This document shows positions 57,495-64,000 of a DNA stretch of 64,000 bases, in pieces; positions within the stretch are counted from its first letter, which is position 1; each line of letters opens with the position of its first letter. The DNA is from Antennarius striatus (lineage: Eukaryota; Chordata; Actinopteri; Lophiiformes; Antennariidae), in NCBI RefSeq assembly GCF_040054535.1, contig NC_090778.1:15474501-15538500 (forward strand), in the 5' to 3' direction. The position numbers and the translations under genes were made by a program. Below the pieces are notes generated by a model. That model saw nothing but the letters and a program-made list of their open reading frames with translations. It did no database searches and was not told the DNA's origin.

Positions 57495-57800
57495 TTGTTG
57501 ATGATATGAATGCAAACTTTCCATCTACAGCTGCTAATCCACCTTGCAGGTCACGGGTCTGTTGGAGTCGATCTCACCTGACTATGGGCGAGAGGCTGGG
57601 TACACCCTGGATGAGACACCAGTTCATTGCTGGGACGTACGAAACACAGGCAACCACTCATGCTTACCCTCACACCTATGTACAATTTTGGCACTACCAA
57701 TTCACATTAGCTGCATTGATGCCAGAGAACCTGGAGAGAACTCACACAGACAGAACATACATACTCCGCACAAAAAGGACTCAAACCCAAGGTGTGTTCA
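57495..57800 (+). repeat. Dispersed teleost repeat copy
   Basis: The block order 'gagtcgatctcacctgactatgggcgag', 'gctgggtacaccctgg', 'cctcacacctatg' and 'aattcacattagctgca' matches the family at 9853. The 226-codon open frame crossing it (57506-58186) is therefore not a gene. Confidence 0.55.
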
Positions 57801-60800
57801 TCTCAATTCCAAGTTCCATGGAAATCCATCCTGCAGTTTTTGTTCAGGACAACCTTCTGACAACACAACAAACCAGCGAACAAACAGACCTGTGTGAAAA
57901 TGTGACCGCCATGGTAGAGGTAAAGATTTCACATCGAAGGCATGTGTCAGATTGTCAGATCAGGGTTCAGAGACTAAAAATCTCTAACTTTGCAGATATA
58001 CCCTCAGCTCTTAGTGTTCCCTCCACTAAGACAGTAATGTCCTCTGAAGGTGCCTCAGAGGGATGTGGGCAGACTATCAGGATTTGCTGGATTTCTTTGA
58101 CTGCCAAGAAGCAAATTCTTTGTAAGAATATCTATGCCTGGGTTTTTTCTCCTAAATGCAATATAAGAGAGATTTGTAGAGTCTAGAGATCTCTCATCTC
58201 CCTCTCTGCTCCACAGCTTCAGCATTTAGTGTATCTTTATAGACTTCTCCCTCCGAATTGCATTTCAAATTTAAAAACAATAGACAATAGAAAAGACAAA
58301 TGTGATTTTGATCCCTCCCTACAGGCTGTGGCTCTAGCTGAGTTTTTATGCTGTTCGCAAAAACAAAAACTTAATTACAACAAAAGCAATAAAATATCAA
58401 ATACAGGAAATTTCCACATGTCCTTGGAGATTTGAATTCAGACAATGTCAATTTAAAAAAAAAAAAAGATTCAATGTGAAAACATAGAATGGCTCTTTTT
58501 ATTCCATTTTACTTTTGTCCCCTCTCATGTTTCTTTGACAAAATTAAACCACCAGGTACTTTTATTTGGGTCTGATGTGGATTAGCAGCGGTCAATCATT
58601 TTTTAACTGTGTATTTCAATCGTATTCAGACACAGGAACAAGTAGCTTACCGACCATTTGCTCAACAGTTTGTATTTCAAGATGAATTCTGGCTACCAAG
58701 GAGAGTGTGTGTGATGGTTTTGAACTTCCCTGCTGCAGTACTTGGGAGCAAGATGGGTATCCCTAAACTGAGAGGGCTTCATAATATTAGTCGCCTGTAT
58801 CTACATTTTTATTTACATATATGCATTTTTAAAAATTCTTTCAATCTTGGAATTAGATTTGTGTGCATTAGTGAGTTTATTTTATTCAATATAGAGACTC
58901 TTTAAGGTTCACAGTGACATTGCTAGAACCCACATCCAACGTGGCCTTGGTAAATCTTGGTGTTTGTTGTAACAGGTGACTGTTGCCCTGAGTTACATGC
59001 AATCTGCTGTTTGTTCACTTTGTTAAAAATACTGCATCACATTAGATGAACTTTAGAAATAATCCTTATTTGTATCATATGTCTGATTCTGCTTGGCCCC
59101 ATTATGAGTCTATTGGACCCTCCCTTTTGGTACACTATCATTAAGCAGATGTTTTACAAAGAAAAGCATCTCACTTGGAGTTACTTAAGCGCTAATCCAT
59201 ATGTGGTCTATGCGGAAGTCATACACACAACTCACAAACAAGCAAAATGACCTATGGGAACCATGTGTGCGTCTGTCTGTGTTCCCTGGGGCCTGCTCTG
59301 TGTGTGCTGGGTCAGAGGAGGCCGAGGCTTTAATAAAGGAACAGACCTGATACAAGGATGCCAGTCTGACTGCCTGGAGCCATTCAACCTGATGGGGTCC
59401 AGATGAGAGCCACCAGACTGGACCTCTTCCTCCAAGCCAGTCCGTCAGGGCACAGATTACACTCCACAGCCTTCTCCTCTGAGTTTACTCTGGGTTCACC
59501 CTGGGATCTGAGGGGTGAATATTAAACCTAATTAAAGTTACCTGCTTTGATCCTGCAATAAAGCTTTTCATAGATCACAGGACCTCTTACCTAGTCACTT
59601 CACTTGCAACCATATGCATACCAGAGACATTTTTTTCAGTTAGTCATCTTATTTAATGTTTAATGTGCTCCTGGCTAGTGTTTTGGAGGTGTCTGGTAAC
59701 CGACAAGATGAGGTTGCTGATTCCTGCTTCACGGTAATCAATGGATGTTTGTCATGTTATCTCCCCTGTCCTGAGCAGGCCCTTACATCATCCACCTTTC
59801 TCAGTCTCAGTTTCAGCTAGTGGGGGAATTTACTTACAGGTCAGACCCTGGATCAGCTGATCTGGGCTGAGCCGTTCACAGTTCTTCATGGGATAATATG
59901 TGGTAACAATGGAGTAATTAACCTTGGTATTTACCATAATATATATCTCAACCAATGGGAATGTATGTCTCTTTATATGTCTGGTTTTTCCTGACATCAC
60001 AGGAAAAGGAAAGATCAATCTATCAATCAATCAATCAATTGAAATAGATTTATAGAAATTTTAGCTTTTCAGTTATAAAATTTGAAAAATAAGTCAAAAT
60101 AGGAATTCATTTTTGGATAAATATTTTTGTCTGAAATAGCCAAACGACAACACTTTTTTGAATTGTTATTTTGAAAACCAATTTAAGTACCTGGTGAAGC
60201 AGACCAGGAAATAAACACAAGGAGTTGGAAAAAATGGTTATTATTTATTTTCTCTGACCTTTAAGCTGCTCATGTACTACATAGTTTAATAGATTATTCA
60301 TCTTATTCTCTGTGAATAATTCGTCTCCAGGCTGAAGCCAGAGCTCAAAATTTTATGAGCATTCTATGTTTGTCAGGCTGTCTGTTTGCTCTAACTTTAC
60401 ATGTAAATCACGTCTGTTGTCCACTTAAGACCAGCCTGCTAATCGGGTTCATTAGACAACAGGAGGTTAGGAAGTCATGGGCAGTACAGTTTGCTGATTT
60501 GGCAAAACATGTTTGAGCTGAGCAGCTGTGCTTTATTGTAGAGTTGGACATCATTACCTTGATAGCCAGTTGTACATCTGTGTATCTTGTAACGCAGTTG
60601 CTTCTGGCCATTAAATACTATTTATCAGGAAAAAAAACATTATCTTGGTGTCATTATCATTTTCCAACTGCTGCTTTACAATCACAGTTACAGAAAAATG
60701 ACAAAGTTTGGAGATGATAAAACCTGCCAACAAACATTTTTAAAAGTGTCAGAAATTCATCGCAACACCACATCCATCCAAATAATCAGTCTCTCCAGTG

Positions 60801-61384
60801 CTCCAGCCAGGATAATGCATGGAGAAATGATACTCTACAAATTCTAAAATTATTTGTGCAAGTGAAATGGGATCAAAAATGGGCTTTTAGAGTAATTAAT
60901 GCCCAGCTCAGTGGATCCATTGGAGCTTCGGAGGCAACATCTAACTAATGGCCTTCAGTATAAAGTCTGTACGTTATTTAATAAATCACACAATTTGGTA
61001 AAGCGTGTCTTTTGAAATATTTAAATTGTGCTACAATTTCTCTTATCACACATTTTATTTATATTTTATCAGTCATCAGCCTTTTATGCTGCTTACAATT
61101 TACATCACATGTAGGTCAATGTTTGTTTCTCTGGTTTCTAAACACATTTGATATTGTATTAAAATTCAATTGAATTACATTTACAAATACCATCATTCTT
61201 CATCCAGATAGCCTGCTGCTACTGACGATGACAAGGATGATGGTGATGATGATGATGACCAAGTAATGCTATGGTTCTCTCTGTCCATTATGCAAATGAT
61301 GCCATACAATTACATAATAGAATGAGAGCTGTGGTTAGGTAATACAACTGGTGTTTCCTTTGTCATGATAACACACACACGCAG

Positions 61385-61386
<2 letters not shown>

Positions 61387-61441
<55 letters not shown>
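61387..61441 (+). repeat. (CA)27 microsatellite
   Basis: A pure CA array in the fgf10/ADAMTS intergenic region. Confidence 0.9.
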
Positions 61442-61447
<6 letters not shown>

Positions 61448-62512
61448 CGCACATGCTGCCCAGTTTTTAGGACATGGTGCTTCGCATCGACCCAGCATTG
61501 TGTTACTCCTTCCATTAGTGCTGACTAACTCTTGGTCTCTGGCTTTAATGATAGAAGCAGGGTGCAAGGAGTGGGCCAGCTTCCGTTCGTGTCAAGTTAT
61601 CTGGCACAGAGCACCCTGGGAAATTTGGGCCAGGTGAACCCGATCCCGGAAACAAAGCTTGGTGCTACTGATTCTAGTGTTACACATCCAGAAGAGAACG
61701 ACCTTACTGACATGAAAGGTCATGAAGCAGAGGACCACGACTCAAAGAAATTCATGGTATGCTAGTGAGGCGACGTGTTGATACTCTTCTTTACCCTGGA
61801 ATTCAAGCTCTACTATAGCTGTACATTTTACAATATTGACTTTATTTTACTGCCAGAAGGTCCATCTACAAACCTGAACACGGCAATAGATAATACAACC
61901 ACACCAGGATACATGCATCATATCAACACTTTAAATATATTCAAAGAATGTTTAATTTCATTTCATTTTACAGCTTTGTCTCAAACATATTTCATTGTCA
62001 TATTTTTGATTGAAACCCATTAAGTATGAATCAGTCAAGGCAATGTAGCAAATGTATGAGAACAGCAGCACCTGTACAACATCATACAAACACAGAGGCT
62101 AACTATGTAGCGACCTGAGAGGGATGACCTGCAACACCTTTTTCTCATTGATCGGTCTCACACCAAAGAAGAGCAACACAGGTTTTACTGCAGAACCCAC
62201 GGGATCCACAGCTGATTTGATCACTAATGATTGTAAAAAACAAAAAAAGAAAAAGGACTAAAAGAGCCTAGAATAATACAAACACACAGCGCCAGCTCTG
62301 AGAACAAAATCATCATTCAAGCAAGTATGAAGTAAAAAAAAACCCACAGAGATTATCATTACTATTAACAATTTAATACAGATATCACAATAAAGTCTTT
62401 TTTTTTTACATTCTGTTTTTACCACCTCAATTTGTTATAAAAATAAAACTGGTATTTTGATTGTAGAACATCATCAGCACCTTGGTATCAAAGCTCCCTT
62501 GGTCTTGAAAGC

Positions 62513-62517
62513 TGTGT

Positions 62518-62556
<39 letters not shown>

Positions 62557-62571
62557 GTGTGTGTGTGTGTG
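62513..62571 (+). repeat. Interrupted (TG)n microsatellite
   Basis: A TG array with two short interruptions, about 350 bases below the ADAMTS stop codon, probably in or near its 3' UTR. Confidence 0.85.
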
Positions 62572-62916
62572 TGCGCTCATGTGTGTAAACTAAATTATGC
62601 TTGTTTATGCACGCTATCCTTAATCGCCAGAATTAATTAATACTTTTCTTTCAATTACAAAAATGTCTCTGTATTCATAATCACTATTTTTGCTTTTTCT
62701 TTTATTATATTATCTAAAGGCATTTATTTTTTCACTGACAAAGGGCCTACCTAACTAAAACAAAATAAAAAAGATAATCCACCCAGATTTTTTTGTGCAG
62801 ATTAAAATGAATCATTTGACTGCTTTGGATTGGATATGTCAATCTTGTGTGGTTTCATGCATGAGGATGCATTTAGTGTTTAGTGACTGTAGTTGGATGT
62901 GCTTGTTTGACACCAG

Positions 62917-63656
62917 CTATGAACCACAGGTGAAACAACACTGTCTTTGGACCGATTTGAGAGAGCAGCGACCCAGCAGCTTTAGCTTGTCACAGAACCG
63001 AGAAGACATCGTGTTCTTCCTGCAAACTGGACCTACATGATAAGGGACAAGTTTCAGGCTAATCTCATGAAAGTTTAAAATACAGAAAATATGTGAGGTC
63101 GTATGATTTTAACAAAAAAATTAGTACAAAAAAGAAAAGAAAATGCTAATTATTACCTATTATGTAAAGTTTACATATGTGGTGTGACTGTGGGAGGCTG
63201 AAAACAAAGAAAGACAAAAGTCTAACTTACCTGGGTTTATCTTGCAGTGCTGCATGTTGCACTTCCTGACTGTTTCTGGTTTGGAAATCTTCTCACAGAG
63301 GCTGTTCGGCATGACAGCCGAATCCTCCTCACTCACACAAATGACCTCCCGCTGTTGTTGTCCCCCACCGCAACTCACAGAACACTGCAGCGTTACACAC
63401 AAACACACACAAAGAGGGATCTTTTGGTGCACTTGCAACAGCCAATATAATTATTTTGTTATGAACATAAAACACCATCAGTCAGCCTAACTGATGACAA
63501 GTGACAAACCTCTTCCCAGTTCTCCGGCCTCCATTGAGCGCAGGGCTTTAGACGGCATGGCTCTGTGCTGTTTGGCCTCAGTGAGGCGCTGCAGCGATGA
63601 GGAGCAGGACAATACACCAGCCGCTCCCGGAGGCCTTCACCACAGCTCCCAGAACA
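62917..63656 (-). CDS. ADAMTS-family metalloprotease, C-terminal exons (two TSP1 repeats and PLAC domain)
   Basis: Three exons form the end of a secreted matrix protein. 63510-63656 encodes a thrombospondin type 1 repeat opening CSGSCGEGLRERLVYC and ending QWRPENWEE. 63231-63384 opens CSVSCGGGQQQREVIC and ends CNMQHCKINP. 62917-63026 encodes CRKNTMSSRFCDKLKLLGRC, SLKSVQRQCC, FTC and the TAG stop. The last exon has the six-Cys spacing of a PLAC (protease and lacunin) domain. Phases fit (0, then 1 into the last exon, exact to the stop). Repeats of this W..W..CS.SCG kind followed by PLAC are typical of ADAMTS and ADAMTSL proteins. The catalytic part lies beyond 64000. The paralogue is not settled; ADAMTS12 is plausible because it also lies on human 5p with FGF10, but that is inference. 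Confidence 0.82.
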
Positions 63657-64000
63657 CTGGGTAAAACACAACAACTTCATTTTTTGAATTTTATGCTTTT
63701 GGATCAAAATCAATGTTCAAATATTTGCAACTTTAGAATAATGTACATGGCTGTGATTTCAGTACAAAATTTGCAGAGTTGTTTGATGAACCTACAGTTG
63801 AACTATCATCTGTGATATGTTAATGAAGTCAGATTGACAAAATAGTAACAACTGTGGACTTTAGTGAAAATTATTTCAAAAACATGGGACAAAATACACA
63901 TGAAAAATTAAACCGAAACTTTTTGCACAGCCAGAAGCCACCTGATAAAAGGCAGGGAACGTTTTATTTATTTTGCTCATTTAAGAACTATAAAATCTCT
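63657..64000 (-). other. Intron of the ADAMTS-family gene
   Basis: AT-rich sequence upstream of the first visible TSP1 exon. No further exon is recognised before the window ends. Confidence 0.6.

Noticed and set aside
57506-58186. 226-codon open frame on the plus strand
   Set aside because: It crosses a copy of the dispersed teleost repeat (57495-57800). It has no conserved motif, and its composition looks like translated non-coding DNA.

Overview
The window looks like nuclear DNA of a ray-finned (teleost) fish. It carries compact vertebrate genes with GT-AG introns, very many long (TG)n/(CA)n and other microsatellites, and interspersed repeats of fish type: a decayed hAT transposon, a pogo/Tigger-like MITE, LINE fragments, a tRNA-derived SINE and a hairpin MITE. 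There is no bacterial or organellar organisation. The species cannot be named from sequence alone.

All six recognisable genes lie on the minus strand, so they read from right to left. From 64000 downward they are: the last three coding exons of an ADAMTS-family gene (62917-63656); fgf10, 3 exons (48244-54455); paip1, 11 exons (39161-43590); itga2, 30 exons (20087-34383); fst, 6 exons (11391-16337); and the first two exons of ndufs4 (3791-9303), which continues beyond base 1. Exons were joined by reading splice sites and phase by eye. The four complete genes each give an uninterrupted frame: about 251, 449, 1184 and 348 residues for fgf10, paip1, itga2 and fst.

Layout. 1-9303 is ndufs4, with an intron 1 full of transposons. 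9304-10417 is a short gap holding the ndufs4 promoter and a repeat. 10418-16337 is fst with its 3' UTR. 16338-20086 is the fst upstream region and the itga2 3' flank. 20087-34383 is itga2. 34384-39160 is intergenic, with one coding-like fragment and the paip1 3' UTR. 39161-43590 is paip1. 43591-48243 is intergenic, with an RTE-type LINE fragment and a SINE. 48244-54455 is fgf10, whose intron 1 is rich in microsatellites. 54456-62916 is the long fgf10 upstream / ADAMTS downstream region, with stretches that look like conserved regulatory DNA.

The genes do not form one pathway. ndufs4 encodes a mitochondrial complex I subunit, fst an activin/BMP antagonist, itga2 a collagen-receptor alpha subunit, paip1 a translation cofactor, fgf10 a mesenchymal growth factor and the ADAMTS gene a secreted metalloprotease. 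Their interest is syntenic: they correspond to genes spread over human chromosome 5 (FGF10/PAIP1 on the short arm, ITGA2/FST/NDUFS4 on the long arm). Here they are packed into 64 kb without NNT, MOCS2, ITGA1 or PELO between them. I found no wholly new system. The most unusual signals are the nested GC-rich tandem element inside the hAT transposon, the itga2 splice donor embedded in a microsatellite, and an unidentified coding-like fragment at 34859-35508.
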